From NCBI RefSeq assembly GCF_014694385.1, contig NZ_JAAOCA010000044.1:1-38021 (forward strand): a stretch of DNA of 38,021 nt, read 5' to 3'. The position numbers and the translations under genes were made by a program. How positions within the stretch are numbered: the first letter of the stretch is position 1; every line of letters starts with the position of its first letter. The notes below the pieces were generated by a model. That model saw only the letters and a list, made by a program, of their open reading frames with translations. It made no database searches and had not been told where the DNA came from. Source of the stretch: Pseudomonas typographi (GTDB taxonomy: Bacteria; Pseudomonadota; Gammaproteobacteria; Pseudomonadales; Pseudomonadaceae). Shown piece after piece: positions 23,288 through 32,298 of the stretch.

Positions 23288-24436
23288 ATGAAGATTGTGA
23301 TCGCGCCGGATTCGTTCAAGGACAGCCTCAGTGCCGCGGCGGCGGCCCAGGCCATTGCCGAAGGCGTGGCCGCGGCGTTGCCCCACGCGCAAGTGGTGCA
23401 ATGCCCGATGGCCGATGGCGGGGAGGGCACGTTGCAGGCCATCGTCGCCGCCAGCCAAGGTGAGCTGCGCACGCTGCGCGCCCATGGCCCGCTCAGCGGC
23501 ACCGTGCAGGCGCAATGGGGTTGGTTATCGGCCAACCGTACAGCCGTTATCGAGATGGCCGAGGCCAGTGGCCTGCAGTTGCTACGGCCCGAAGAGCGTG
23601 ACGCCTGTGCCAGCACCACCCTGGGTACCGGTGAACTGGTGCGTGCCGCCCTTGATGCGGGTGCGCGGCATATCGTGCTGGCCATCGGCGGTAGCGCCAC
23701 CAACGACGGCGGCAGCGGCATGCTCCGCGCCTTGGGCGCACAATTCTACGACAATGAAGGCCAGCCCTTACCGTTGGGTGGGGCCGCATTGGCCCGTTTG
23801 GGCCGGCTCGACCTCAGTGGGTTGGACCCGCGCTTGGCGCGGGTAAAGGTCGAGGTAGCCGCCGATGTCGATAACCCGCTGTGCGGCGCGCACGGTGCTT
23901 CCCATGTTTTTGGCCCGCAAAAGGGCGCCGACCCTGCGCAGGTAGCGGTATTGGACGCGGCGCTGGGGCATTTTGCCGACCATGCCGCCCAAGCATTGGC
24001 CCGTGACCTGCGTGATGAACCCGGCAGCGGCGCAGCTGGCGGCGTGGGCTTTGCCGCCAAGGCGTTTATGCAGGCCAGTTTCCGCCCAGGTGTCGAAGTG
24101 GTCGCTGAGCTCGCTGGCTTGGCCGAGGCAGTGGAGGGTGCCGCGCTGGTGATCACCGGTGAAGGGCGCTTCGATGCCCAGACCTTGCGCGGCAAGACGC
24201 CGTTCGGCGTGGCCCGTATCGCCCGGGCGGCCGGGGTGCCGGTGATAGTATTGGCCGGTACCCTGGGTGAGCACTACCAAGCGCTTTATGCCCACGGCGT
24301 GCAGGCGGCGTTTTCCCTGGCCAGCGGGCCTATGACCCTCGACGATGCTTGCCGCGAAGCCCCCCGCTTGCTGCGCGAACGCGCCGGCGACATCGCCCGC
24401 TTATGGGCGCTTGGCCAAGCCGCACACCGGGCCTGA
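23288..24436 (+). CDS. garK: glycerate kinase (GarK/GlxK type)
   Basis: A 382-residue class-II glycerate kinase that makes 2-phosphoglycerate from D-glycerate and ATP, feeding glycolysis. The start KIVIAPDSFKDSLSAAAAAQ is typical, followed by CPMADGGEGTLQA, the ASTTLGTGELVRAALDAG stretch, AIGGSATNDGGSGML, EVAADVDNPLCG and ALVITGEGRFDAQT with GKTPFGVA. AAGGAAAACCCT precedes the ATG at 23288. It follows the CdaR gene on the same strand and pairs with the ACS carrier, so the three genes together form a glycerate or sugar-diacid utilisation unit. Upstream diacid dehydratases and aldolases are not in this window, so glycerate itself is the simplest substrate. Confidence 0.93.
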   Translation: MKIVIAPDSFKDSLSAAAAAQAIAEGVAAALPHAQVVQCPMADGGEGTLQAIVAASQGELRTLRAHGPLSGTVQAQWGWLSANRTAVIEMAEASGLQLLRPEERDACASTTLGTGELVRAALDAGARHIVLAIGGSATNDGGSGMLRALGAQFYDNEGQPLPLGGAALARLGRLDLSGLDPRLARVKVEVAADVDNPLCGAHGASHVFGPQKGADPAQVAVLDAALGHFADHAAQALARDLRDEPGSGAAGGVGFAAKAFMQASFRPGVEVVAELAGLAEAVEGAALVITGEGRFDAQTLRGKTPFGVARIARAAGVPVIVLAGTLGEHYQALYAHGVQAAFSLASGPMTLDDACREAPRLLRERAGDIARLWALGQAAHRA

Positions 24437-24454
24437 CGCCACAGGGCTTGACCA

Positions 24455-24474
24455 TGGCCGCCGCTCGGCGGCCA
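24455..24474 (+). terminator. perfect 9-bp stem hairpin after garK
   Basis: TGGCCGCCG and CGGCGGCCA pair perfectly around CT, starting 19 bases after the garK stop. The tight loop would open slightly in practice. There is no T-tract; it may still separate the glycerate unit from the fimbrial operon. Confidence 0.5.
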
Positions 24475-24645
24475 ACCACTGGCCGCCAAGAACGCCACTT
24501 CGGCGCGAGAATTTCAGCTTCGCCTCTTTCTACGGTCTGTAGGACCTTTCCAAACTCTTTTGGGAATATTCGCTAAAGCGTTTCCGCTTGCTCCTCCCGA
24601 TAATGCGCACCCCTAAACGGTTACCCATTTTCACGGAGGCATGCC

Positions 24646-25383
24646 ATGAAAGCTGTGTTTGCGTTCGCCGCCACCTTGGCATTACTGCCTGGCGTCGCCT
24701 TGGCGGGCCCACAACTGGGCGTAGGTAAATTCAACGATTACCTCGATGCCGGAAAGTCCACCTACACCAAGCGCATTTACAACAGCGGCACCACTGCGGC
24801 GTTCGTCAAGGTGCGGGCCTGGGAGTTGGTTGCCCAAGCAGACGGCACGTACCAGGAAGTGCCCCTGGACGATGCCGCCGCCGGTGGCCAGCGCGATCTG
24901 GTGGTGAGCCCGGCGCGGTTGATTATCCCGGCCAATGGCATGCAGACCGTGCGCTTTGTGTTCAATGGCGAACGTGCCCACGAGCGGCTGTTTCGCCTGC
25001 GTTTCAACCCAGTGATGCCCGAGGGCCGGAGCGATTTCGCCCTCACCGCCGAAGAGGCGCAAACCTACGCACAATCCCTGCGTGCCGGTGTGCAGGTGAT
25101 GGCCGGCTACGGAACGCTGCTGTACGTGAGCCCCAAAAATGCCCGCCACGAGATCGCCATCGAGCAGGGCGCCACCGGCTTCTCCGTGCGCAACACCGGC
25201 AATGCGACAGCGGTGCTGGACCTGCTGCAGCGTTGCGACGCCGGCGGCAGTTGCGCCGAACCCGGGGCCGCGATAGTGCGTCCAGGGCACACGAAGCACT
25301 TCGAGAAGCACTCGGCCGAGGTGTACCACTTCAAGCACCAGCAAGGCGATGGCCAGGCGCGGCGCTATGAAATCAAGGGCTAA
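24646..25383 (+). CDS. CS1/CFA-type fimbrial periplasmic chaperone (first)
   Basis: A 245-residue exported protein that opens the fimbrial operon. The signal peptide is MKAVFAFAATLALLPGVALA. The mature part has two Ig-like halves: the N-half with LVVSPARLIIPANGMQTVRFVF, the conserved chaperone strand that docks subunits, and FRLRFNPVMP; the C-half with GVQVMAGYGTLLYVSPKN and a cysteine pair in LLQRCDAGGSC. This is the alpha-clade (CfaA/EcpB-like) type rather than the FimC type. GGAGG precedes the ATG. It holds fimbrial subunits in a folded, assembly-competent state in the periplasm and hands them to the usher encoded downstream. Confidence 0.88.
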   Translation: MKAVFAFAATLALLPGVALAGPQLGVGKFNDYLDAGKSTYTKRIYNSGTTAAFVKVRAWELVAQADGTYQEVPLDDAAAGGQRDLVVSPARLIIPANGMQTVRFVFNGERAHERLFRLRFNPVMPEGRSDFALTAEEAQTYAQSLRAGVQVMAGYGTLLYVSPKNARHEIAIEQGATGFSVRNTGNATAVLDLLQRCDAGGSCAEPGAAIVRPGHTKHFEKHSAEVYHFKHQQGDGQARRYEIKG

Positions 25384-25430
25384 GCCCTTGCCCCTTTATC
25401 GCAGTAACATTCACGCAGTGGAGCTTCACC

Positions 25431-25898
25431 ATGAAAAAAATCTTTCTGGCCCCCTTAGCCCTGGTTCTCGCTAGCCAGGTGGCCATGGCCGATCCGATCA
25501 CCAAAATGATCACCGTGACCGCAAGCATTCCGACCAGCGACTTCAAGGTACTCGACCCGACAGGTTGGACCACCCGCCCGGTGCAAATGGGTGTAGGCAT
25601 GGATGATAAGCTGCTGCCAGTGACCGGTAACTTCCTGTATGCCAAGGCCGTCGCTAACACGGTAACCGCCAAGCTGGACCCCCCCGCGCAGATCACCGGT
25701 GGTGGCAATACCATCGCACTGGCCGTCAGCGTCAATGGTAAAGCCGTGACCGTGAACACCCCGGTGACCTTGCTGACTGAAACAGAAGCCGCGGCTGGCC
25801 AAAACATGCCGGTGGAGATTTCAGCCACCAGTGGTACCCAACCGGCAGGCGAATACTTCGGAATGATCAGCATGACCTTCGAAAACGCCGCGCCTTAA
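25431..25898 (+). CDS. CS1-type fimbrial major subunit
   Basis: A 155-residue pilin (PF04449-like). After a signal peptide ending at VAMA, the mature N-terminus DPITKMITVTASIPTSDF closely resembles the donor strand of CfaB (NITVTASVDP), which fills the groove of the next subunit during polymerisation. There are no cysteines, as in the class-5 fimbrial shaft proteins. The C-terminal PAGEYFGMISMTFE is the family's final beta strand. It sits between chaperone and usher genes and is followed by a stem-loop, so it is expected to be the most abundant product of the operon. Confidence 0.9.
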   Translation: MKKIFLAPLALVLASQVAMADPITKMITVTASIPTSDFKVLDPTGWTTRPVQMGVGMDDKLLPVTGNFLYAKAVANTVTAKLDPPAQITGGGNTIALAVSVNGKAVTVNTPVTLLTETEAAAGQNMPVEISATSGTQPAGEYFGMISMTFENAAP

Positions 25899-25915
25899 GC
25901 CACGGTTCTCACCAC

Positions 25916-25936
25916 GACGGGCCATCAGTGCCCGTT
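25916..25936 (+). promoter_or_regulatory. stem-loop between pilin and usher genes
   Basis: GACGGGC (25916-25922) can pair with GCCCGTT (25930-25936), one G-U included, in the 69-base gap after the pilin stop. Such structures after a major-subunit gene often limit read-through or stabilise the upstream mRNA, so that shaft protein outnumbers usher. Function is inference. Confidence 0.45.
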
Positions 25937-25967
25937 CGTTTGTGCCATTCGATAGGAAGGTTTGTAC

Positions 25968-28490
25968 GTGTTCGCACTCAATCCGTTGCGGCTGGCCATG
26001 GCGTGCGCGCTCGGCTGGCTCACCGCGCCAGCGTTGGCCGGGGCTGGGGCGCCCGTCATCGCTGGGGGCCTGTTGGAACAGGCCAAAGGGTTACCCGCTG
26101 AGTTCAGTGAGTATTTCTTCGACACCCCCTTGGCGGTACGGGTAGAGCTCAACGGTAGCTACCTAGGCGACGCCATGCTGATGCTGGGGCGCGACAACAC
26201 CGTACAGCTGCTCAAATACAACGACTTCGGCGAATCCAGCCTGGGCGACGATGACCGTACCCGCTGGCTGGCTGCGCTGGCGCAACCCTTTCCCTTGGGC
26301 AGCTGCGAGCAGGCGTGCCCTCATGATCTGATCGCGCTCCACTACAGCTTGGAGCGCTCGCACTTGTCGATTCTTACCCGTGAGGCCGAGAGCGACCCTA
26401 CCGAGCAACGCTTTTATCGCCCCCCCGAGACCAGCCGTGGGGTGCTGCTCAACAACCAACTGAACATTGCCGGCAGCGAGTCACAGATGTACGGCACCTA
26501 CCAAGGCACCGTGACTGCCAGCCTGGGCCAATGGACCGGGGTTGGCCAAGGGCAGCTCAACCGTAGCGCGGGTCACGGTTACAGCAGTGACGATTACCGC
26601 CTTGGCAGCCTTTACGCCGACCACGTGGCTGGTGAACGTTTTGTACGCTTGGGCTACTTCAACCCCAGCACCCAGGGGCTGAGCCGCGAACCGCGTACCT
26701 TGTCGGGCCTGCCGCAAAGCACCCTGGGGGCGATGTTCGGCAGCAGCGACACGTTGCTGATTCACAGCGACCAGCCCAGTGCCACCCCGATCTATGTGAC
26801 GCCTAACCGCCCGGCCACGGTGGAGGTGTACCGTGCCGATGCATTGATCCACAGCGCACCCGTGGAAGCCGGGTTGCAGGCGCTGGACACGCGCAAGCTG
26901 CCGGGTGGCATCTACAGCGTCGAGGTGCGGCTGGTCGAAGACGGCCAGGTCATCGAAACCCGCGAAGAGCTGATCTACAAGCCCACGAACTGGCGCGACA
27001 GTAGCCGACGCTGGCGTTACAACGCTTACCTGGGTAAAGGCCATGAGCTGTTGAGCAGCCAACGTTACAGCAACCGTGATGAAGGCTTCAATGCCGGGTT
27101 GATCGGCAACTACCTGTTGCACCCTCGGGCGATTCTGGGCGCATCGCTGGAACAGCTCGACGGCACCAAACAATATGGCCTGTCGCTAGACTGGACGGCC
27201 ACCGAGCAACTCAGCGGCTATGCCAACCTCTCTCGCACCGAAGGCCGCGGCAATGGCCTGGACCTACAGGCGGTGTACCGCTACACAAGCGGTAGCATAA
27301 TCGCTAGCCATAATCGCACTTGGCTCTACACCCATAGCCTGGGCCGTGACCTGCCGGCCTTCGTCGCGCCACGCTACATTCGGGAGGTGAAAGACACCCA
27401 GCAAAACGCCCTGAGCTGGCAGCACCAGGTGACCCACCGCGGCTCGTTCAATGCACGGCTGACCCACAGCGACGGCGCCGTCAATGGCGTGGGCGCGGAC
27501 TTATCCTGGCTGCAGCGCAGCGAGCTGTTCGGCTCCGATGCTACGTGGCGAGCCTCGCTGTTCGACCGGCCGGGCACCCTGGGCAGCGCCAACAGGCGCA
27601 ACCGGGGCATCGACCTGAGCCTGTCCATGCAGTTGGGCGCTAAAGGTAACAGCTTATACGGTAGTCTCGGCAGCCGCACCGCCCGCGATGGTAGCCGTGA
27701 GCAAACCGTGTCGGTGAATTACGAGCATCGGGTAGACGGGCCGGTGCTCAAGAGCGTGACCGGCACCCTGGACCACGACAGCTACGGCGTTGGCCTGGGC
27801 GGCCGGGCCAGTTTCGAGAGCGCCGTGGCCAGCGGCGATGCCTACGTGCAAAGCTCGTCGTATAACGGAGAATTGGGTGGGGGTTTGAACCTCTCCAACA
27901 CCGTGGCCATGGCCGAAAGGGGCATGGCCATCGCAGGCTCCCGTGGCGAATACCCATCCGGCATGGTCATCGATGTTATCAGCGATGCGCCCGGCGTGGA
28001 GCTCAAAAGCCTTGATGGTGAAGGCCTGCAAGGCACGTTGCGGGCTGGGCGCAACCTGGTGCCGGTCAGTGCCTACAAACCCGGCAAGCTCACCTTCGAC
28101 ACCGAGGGTGACGACGGCGAGCCGATCAGTGTGCAGCCGCGGGTTGCCAGGTATCACCTTAACAAAGGTGGTGTCGCCTACCAGCAAGTGCGGATCATGC
28201 GCACGGTCACCGTGGTCGGGCGCCTACTCGACTCAAGGCAAAAAGCATTGCCGGGGGTTATCGTGGCCAACCATGCCAGCCGCAGTGTGACGGAGGCCGA
28301 CGGCTTCTTCGCCGTGGAAATGAGCCAAAGCACACCTGCCCTAGAGGTGCGCCAAGGTACGCGCAGTTGCCTGGTGGAGGTGGACATGGCGCTCGCCCAA
28401 CGTGACAACAACGTGCTGCTGGTCGGCGACCTGACCTGCGACCCGCGTGAGGTAGCCGATGCGGCCATCGCCCCGAACCACGGAGCCTAA
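25968..28490 (+). CDS. CS1/TcfC-type outer-membrane usher
   Basis: An 840-residue usher of the CfaC/CooC/TcfC kind. It has a signal peptide (RLAMACALGWLTAPALAGA), an N-terminal periplasmic domain that starts with FSEYFFDTPLAVRVELNGSY, then a long beta-barrel part rich in alternating strands (about 200-640), a plug-like PVEAGLQALDTRKLPGGIYSVEV segment near 305, and C-terminal domains with GMVIDVISDAPG and TVVGRLLDSRQKALPG, an E-set-like piece. It recruits chaperone-subunit pairs and forms the secretion pore. The GTG at 25968 is chosen since AGGAAGG lies seven bases upstream; a TTG at 25962 would be too close. It overlaps no neighbour; the second chaperone starts four bases after its stop. Confidence 0.9.
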   Translation: MFALNPLRLAMACALGWLTAPALAGAGAPVIAGGLLEQAKGLPAEFSEYFFDTPLAVRVELNGSYLGDAMLMLGRDNTVQLLKYNDFGESSLGDDDRTRWLAALAQPFPLGSCEQACPHDLIALHYSLERSHLSILTREAESDPTEQRFYRPPETSRGVLLNNQLNIAGSESQMYGTYQGTVTASLGQWTGVGQGQLNRSAGHGYSSDDYRLGSLYADHVAGERFVRLGYFNPSTQGLSREPRTLSGLPQSTLGAMFGSSDTLLIHSDQPSATPIYVTPNRPATVEVYRADALIHSAPVEAGLQALDTRKLPGGIYSVEVRLVEDGQVIETREELIYKPTNWRDSSRRWRYNAYLGKGHELLSSQRYSNRDEGFNAGLIGNYLLHPRAILGASLEQLDGTKQYGLSLDWTATEQLSGYANLSRTEGRGNGLDLQAVYRYTSGSIIASHNRTWLYTHSLGRDLPAFVAPRYIREVKDTQQNALSWQHQVTHRGSFNARLTHSDGAVNGVGADLSWLQRSELFGSDATWRASLFDRPGTLGSANRRNRGIDLSLSMQLGAKGNSLYGSLGSRTARDGSREQTVSVNYEHRVDGPVLKSVTGTLDHDSYGVGLGGRASFESAVASGDAYVQSSSYNGELGGGLNLSNTVAMAERGMAIAGSRGEYPSGMVIDVISDAPGVELKSLDGEGLQGTLRAGRNLVPVSAYKPGKLTFDTEGDDGEPISVQPRVARYHLNKGGVAYQQVRIMRTVTVVGRLLDSRQKALPGVIVANHASRSVTEADGFFAVEMSQSTPALEVRQGTRSCLVEVDMALAQRDNNVLLVGDLTCDPREVADAAIAPNHGA

Positions 28491-28494
28491 GCCG

Positions 28495-29265
28495 ATGAAG
28501 CGCAACCCTTGGCGGCTGGTGGTACTTGCCGCTACTTGCGGCGCGGCCCTGTCGGGCGCCACTGCAGCAGCGGCGATGCCGGTGGCCCCGGTGGGGCCGA
28601 GACTGGTGCCTGGCGCGCTGGTCGATACATTGGCTGCCGGGCGCTCCAGCATGGTCAAACAACTTGGCAATACGGGCCAGTTGACCGCTTTCGTTCAAGT
28701 GGAGCTGGCGCAGGTTACCTTCACGGCGGATGGCCAAAGCCACGAAGTACCTCTGCCGGCCGATGGAATGCTGCGGCCGTTGTTGGTCACCCCGGCGCGC
28801 TTCATTCTCCCCGCCGGCGGTAGCCAATTGATGCAGATGATCTACCGCGGTACCCGCGAGCAGGAGCGCTACTTTCGCCTGCGCTATAGGCCGGTGGCAC
28901 CGCGAGCCGGGGACGTATTCGCCGCCACAGACGAAGACCTGACCGCTTATGGCAAGGCCTCCCATGCCGGAGTGCAAGTGCTCCACGGCTACGGCGGGGT
29001 ACTGATCGTGAGCCCCGAACACCCGTATTACAACACCCAGCGGGTGCCCGGCGCGAATGACCTGGTGCTGAGCAACCAGGGCAATAGCAGCGTGATCCTC
29101 GAAGGCCTCAGGCGATGTGACCTGAAAACGGCCGCTTGTGAGATGCCCCAAACCGTATACATCCGCCCAGGGCGCAGCCATGGCCTAGAGAAGGCCGCCG
29201 GCGAACAGTGGCGCTTTGAGTTGGTAGAAGGCAAAACGCGCCACGCGCTGCGCTACCCCGAGTGA
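28495..29265 (+). CDS. CS1-type fimbrial chaperone (second)
   Basis: A 256-residue exported chaperone, clearly a paralogue of the first gene but far diverged. It keeps LLVTPARFILPAGGSQLMQMIYRG, the edge-strand region, RYFRLRYRPVAP, the GVQVLHGYGGVLIVSPEH half and a C-terminal cysteine pair in GLRRCDLKTAAC. The signal peptide is WRLVVLAATCGAALSGATAAAA. The ATG at 28495 is four bases after the usher stop, indicating coupled translation. Being placed directly before the tip-subunit gene, it may be dedicated to that subunit, as EcpE is thought to be in the E. coli common pilus; this is inference. Confidence 0.85.
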   Translation: MKRNPWRLVVLAATCGAALSGATAAAAMPVAPVGPRLVPGALVDTLAAGRSSMVKQLGNTGQLTAFVQVELAQVTFTADGQSHEVPLPADGMLRPLLVTPARFILPAGGSQLMQMIYRGTREQERYFRLRYRPVAPRAGDVFAATDEDLTAYGKASHAGVQVLHGYGGVLIVSPEHPYYNTQRVPGANDLVLSNQGNSSVILEGLRRCDLKTAACEMPQTVYIRPGRSHGLEKAAGEQWRFELVEGKTRHALRYPE

Positions 29266-29323
29266 TCGCCCCGCCTCGCTTGAGAGGTAATCCCCACGCA
29301 TCGAACTGCAGAGAACCGAACAC

Positions 29324-30499
29324 ATGAACCGAAAAAAAACCATGGCGCTACTTCCAGGCTTGGCCCGCCTAGCCGCCGGTGCGCTATTGCTGGCGAGCGC
29401 GCCAATGGCGCTGGCCGAAGTGGTCGATAAGGAGGCGTGGACACCCACCACAGCGACCTATGTCAACATCGGTAATGATCCAGCCTGCGGGAATTCGTCC
29501 AACGGTTGCGCTGGCTTCGATATACAGTACAGCCGAATCGTCGCCTTGGGAAATGGCGCGGACGCCGATCGTACGCCACGATTTGCCCTTCCCGGTATAA
29601 AAAGAATCACCTTCACGTCGGACACCGGAAGTTTCAATATGGACTTGAAATTTCAGGCTACCGTGACTCAGCAAAGCTGGACGGCAGAAACCGATTCGCT
29701 GGGTTCCCGCTCTGATCCGCAAACTGACTGGAACATTTGGGCGTGCGTTTTGCAGTACATGCCGCCGAACATGTTAAAGCTCGACCCCAATACTACGGGG
29801 CTATGCTCCGTATCGAGGTTAAACCCACCGGTTCAACCGTCGGCCGATGAAGAGATCAGTTACAAAATCACGGTTGGCATTTCTCCCTATCTTCGCGTGC
29901 CCTCCGCGGGTATCGCTCCTGGCATTTACGAGGGCACACTCATCCTGACCGCGGGCGAAGCCGGCGATATCGCCCTTGGCCCCGGAATGGTCTCGCCACC
30001 GCCAAGCGTTTTCGAGGTGCGCTTCAAGCTGACCATCCAGAAGGATTTCGAATTGGTCTTCGAAAACGACCTCAGTGTGGTGGCGCTTGCCCCTCCGGGC
30101 GGCAAGGCAGAATGGGACCGTTGGCAGGCGGGTGGCGCGGTGCCCAGCAAATTGGTGAACTCTTTACCCTTTAACTTGCGGGTAGCCAGCAACGGCACGC
30201 GGGGTACGTTCAGCTATCGCTGTGGCACGGTGGCCGCGAACTCGCTATGTGCCTTGACGCGCACTGGGGGCACTGAACAGGTGCCGGTAAAAGTAGGGTT
30301 CAGTTGGCTAAACGGCGCATCGCCCATAGGCCCAAGCGATGGCACCCCGGTCGGTACCGGAAAGGACTTCCGATATACCTTCGAAGCTTTCAGCCGTGGG
30401 GCGGTAGAGTTGGAAACCACCGCTGTCACCGACATGGTCAAATTCCCTGGCAGCATGTGGGAAGGGGATATCACCGTGATGTTCGACGTGCAGATTTAA
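29324..30499 (+). CDS. CS1/CblD-like fimbrial tip subunit (adhesin)
   Basis: A 391-residue exported protein with the two-domain look of CfaE/CooD/CblD tip proteins. The signal peptide ends near APMALA. The N-terminal domain (about 35-230) carries cysteine pairs at DPACGNSSNGCAG and in WACVLQYMPP with TGLCSV; the C-terminal pilin-like domain includes YRCGTVAANSLCAL and ends MFDVQI. No donor strand is obvious, as expected at a fibre tip. It is the last gene of the operon. Base composition in its first half is visibly more AT-rich than the flanking genes (runs such as GGTATAAAAAGAATCACC), which could reflect diversifying selection or transfer. The receptor cannot be predicted. Confidence 0.85.
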   Translation: MNRKKTMALLPGLARLAAGALLLASAPMALAEVVDKEAWTPTTATYVNIGNDPACGNSSNGCAGFDIQYSRIVALGNGADADRTPRFALPGIKRITFTSDTGSFNMDLKFQATVTQQSWTAETDSLGSRSDPQTDWNIWACVLQYMPPNMLKLDPNTTGLCSVSRLNPPVQPSADEEISYKITVGISPYLRVPSAGIAPGIYEGTLILTAGEAGDIALGPGMVSPPPSVFEVRFKLTIQKDFELVFENDLSVVALAPPGGKAEWDRWQAGGAVPSKLVNSLPFNLRVASNGTRGTFSYRCGTVAANSLCALTRTGGTEQVPVKVGFSWLNGASPIGPSDGTPVGTGKDFRYTFEAFSRGAVELETTAVTDMVKFPGSMWEGDITVMFDVQI

Positions 30500-30715
30500 A
30501 CGACAGGGTGGCGAAAAGGCACAAGTTTTAGTGGTGTGATCGTTCAAACAGTACGCGCCTCGCCACCAGGCCACGTTTGGCTCCCTCGCGGCCGGTGCTT
30601 GCTGGTTGAGTCGCCCGCCGACCCAGCGCGACAGCTCGATCGCGCTGGCGGCGAACATGGCGCCCCCCGTTCGAAAACACATCGCGCCCTGAGCAACCCA
30701 TGCCGCCATGGGCCG

Positions 30716-32191
30716 TTAAGCGGCCTGCGAAAGCGGCTGCGCGACCTTCTCCAGCGCCTGGCGTTCGGCCGCCACGCCCCAACGCGCCTGCACCAGCCCC
30801 GCGCCGACCATCAGCGCGGCGCCGAGCAAATACCCGACGAACACATTAAAGCGGTCATGGCTTTCAATCAGCGCGCCGAACAGGGTAGGGCCGATGATCC
30901 CACCCAAAGCCGTACCGAAGGCATAGAACACCGCAATGGCCAGCGCGCGGATTTCCAGCGGAAAGGTTTCGGCGACCGTAAGGTACGCCGAACTGGCTGC
31001 CGCCGAGGCAAAAAAGAAAATCACCATCCATGCCGCGGTTTGCTCCACCACCGTGAACACCCCCCGCGCAAACAAGTAGCCGCTGGCCGCAAGCAACACG
31101 CCGGAAAGCACGTAGGTGAGGCTGATCATCACCTTGCGCCCCACCACGTCGAACAACCGCCCCAACAACAATGGCCCGCAGAAGTTACCCAGCGCAAACG
31201 GCAGCACATACCAGCCGACGTGCGCCGAAGGCACACCGTAAAAGTCAGTGAGCACCAGCGCGTAGGTGAAGAAAATCGCGTTATAGAAGAATGCCTGGGC
31301 CGTAAGCAATGTCAGGCCCACCAGCGCCCGTTGGCGGTGCACCTTGAACAATGAATTGAACACCTCCGCCAACGGCGTGTGGTCTCGTGAATGCAGGCGC
31401 AGGGGCGGTTCATTCAGCGGCGCCAGTGTATGCCCAAGGTCGCGAAACCGTCGCTCGATCTGCTCGACGATGCGCAAGGCTTCCTCCGGCTGGTTGTGAA
31501 TCAACAACCAACGTGGGCTCTCCGGCACCCACAAGCGCATCAGCATGATCACCAGGCCCAACGCCGCACCGATGCCGAAGCACAACCGCCAACCCAGGTC
31601 ACCACTGGCCACGTCGGGGTTGAGCAGCACGATCGAACCCCCCGCGCCGAGGGCTGCACCCACCCAAAAGGTGCCATTGATGGTGAGGTCTACCCAGCCG
31701 CGAAAGCGTGCCGGGGTGAATTCCTGGATGGTCGAATTGATCGCGGTGTACTCACCACCAATGCCAGCACCGGTCAGAAAGCGAAACAGCAAGAAGCTCC
31801 ACAGGTTCCAGGAGAACGCGGTAAGCGCGGTGGCGCCGATATACAAAAACAAGGTGATGAAGAACAGCTTGCGCCGGCCCAAGCGGTCGGTGAGCCAGCC
31901 GAAAAACAATGCGCCTAATACCGCCCCGGCAATGTAGGCCGTACCGGCCAGGCCGATGTCGGCGTTGTTCAGGTGCAGGGCTGGGCTGTCCTTCAGGGCG
32001 CCGGATACGGAACCGGCCAACGTCACTTCCAGTCCGTCGAGCAGCCAAGTAATACCCAGGGCCATCACCAGCAGTGTATGAAACCGCCCCCATGGCAGGC
32101 GGTCGAGGCGGGCGGGCAGGTCGGTTTCATAGATCCGTTGCGCCGTGTCACCGTGTTCTGCGGCAGCCGAAGGCACTTCCCGCGTGGTCAT
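30716..32191 (-). CDS. MFS transporter, sugar/organic-acid type
   Basis: A 491-residue major facilitator with about twelve helices. It has GWLTDRLGRRKLFFITLFLY, the motif-A loop, LFRFLTGAGIGGEYTAINSTIQEF in helix 4-5, and VPESPRWLLIHNQPEEALRIVEQ, the sugar-porter signature, plus RLFDVVGRKVMI in the second half. AAGGAG stands before the ATG at 32191; the frame extends 45 residues upstream without support. It is divergent from the LamB-type porin, so the pair could take up the same compound across outer and inner membranes. The aromatic-acid and sialate branches share these motifs, so the substrate stays open. Confidence 0.9.
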   Translation of the reverse strand: MTTREVPSAAAEHGDTAQRIYETDLPARLDRLPWGRFHTLLVMALGITWLLDGLEVTLAGSVSGALKDSPALHLNNADIGLAGTAYIAGAVLGALFFGWLTDRLGRRKLFFITLFLYIGATALTAFSWNLWSFLLFRFLTGAGIGGEYTAINSTIQEFTPARFRGWVDLTINGTFWVGAALGAGGSIVLLNPDVASGDLGWRLCFGIGAALGLVIMLMRLWVPESPRWLLIHNQPEEALRIVEQIERRFRDLGHTLAPLNEPPLRLHSRDHTPLAEVFNSLFKVHRQRALVGLTLLTAQAFFYNAIFFTYALVLTDFYGVPSAHVGWYVLPFALGNFCGPLLLGRLFDVVGRKVMISLTYVLSGVLLAASGYLFARGVFTVVEQTAAWMVIFFFASAAASSAYLTVAETFPLEIRALAIAVFYAFGTALGGIIGPTLFGALIESHDRFNVFVGYLLGAALMVGAGLVQARWGVAAERQALEKVAQPLSQAA

Positions 32192-32298
32192 GGCGTACTC
32201 CTTGTTGTTCTGGCCTACGTTTCTGAATCGCGGCCTACCCAGGGAGTTCCATTGAAACGGCACGCGTACGCTGCGTTGCACTTTTTCCGTTCGTCGAG

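Noticed and set aside
30507..30567. GGTGGCGA / TCGCCACC inverted repeat between the tip gene and the MFS gene
   Set aside because: The arms are about 45 bases apart, with no T-tract; too weak to call a terminator for either convergent gene.
30308..30709. 133-codon minus-strand frame downstream of the MFS gene
   Set aside because: Its larger half lies antisense to the end of the tip adhesin gene and the sequence has no family features; the non-overlapping 65 codons alone are not convincing.
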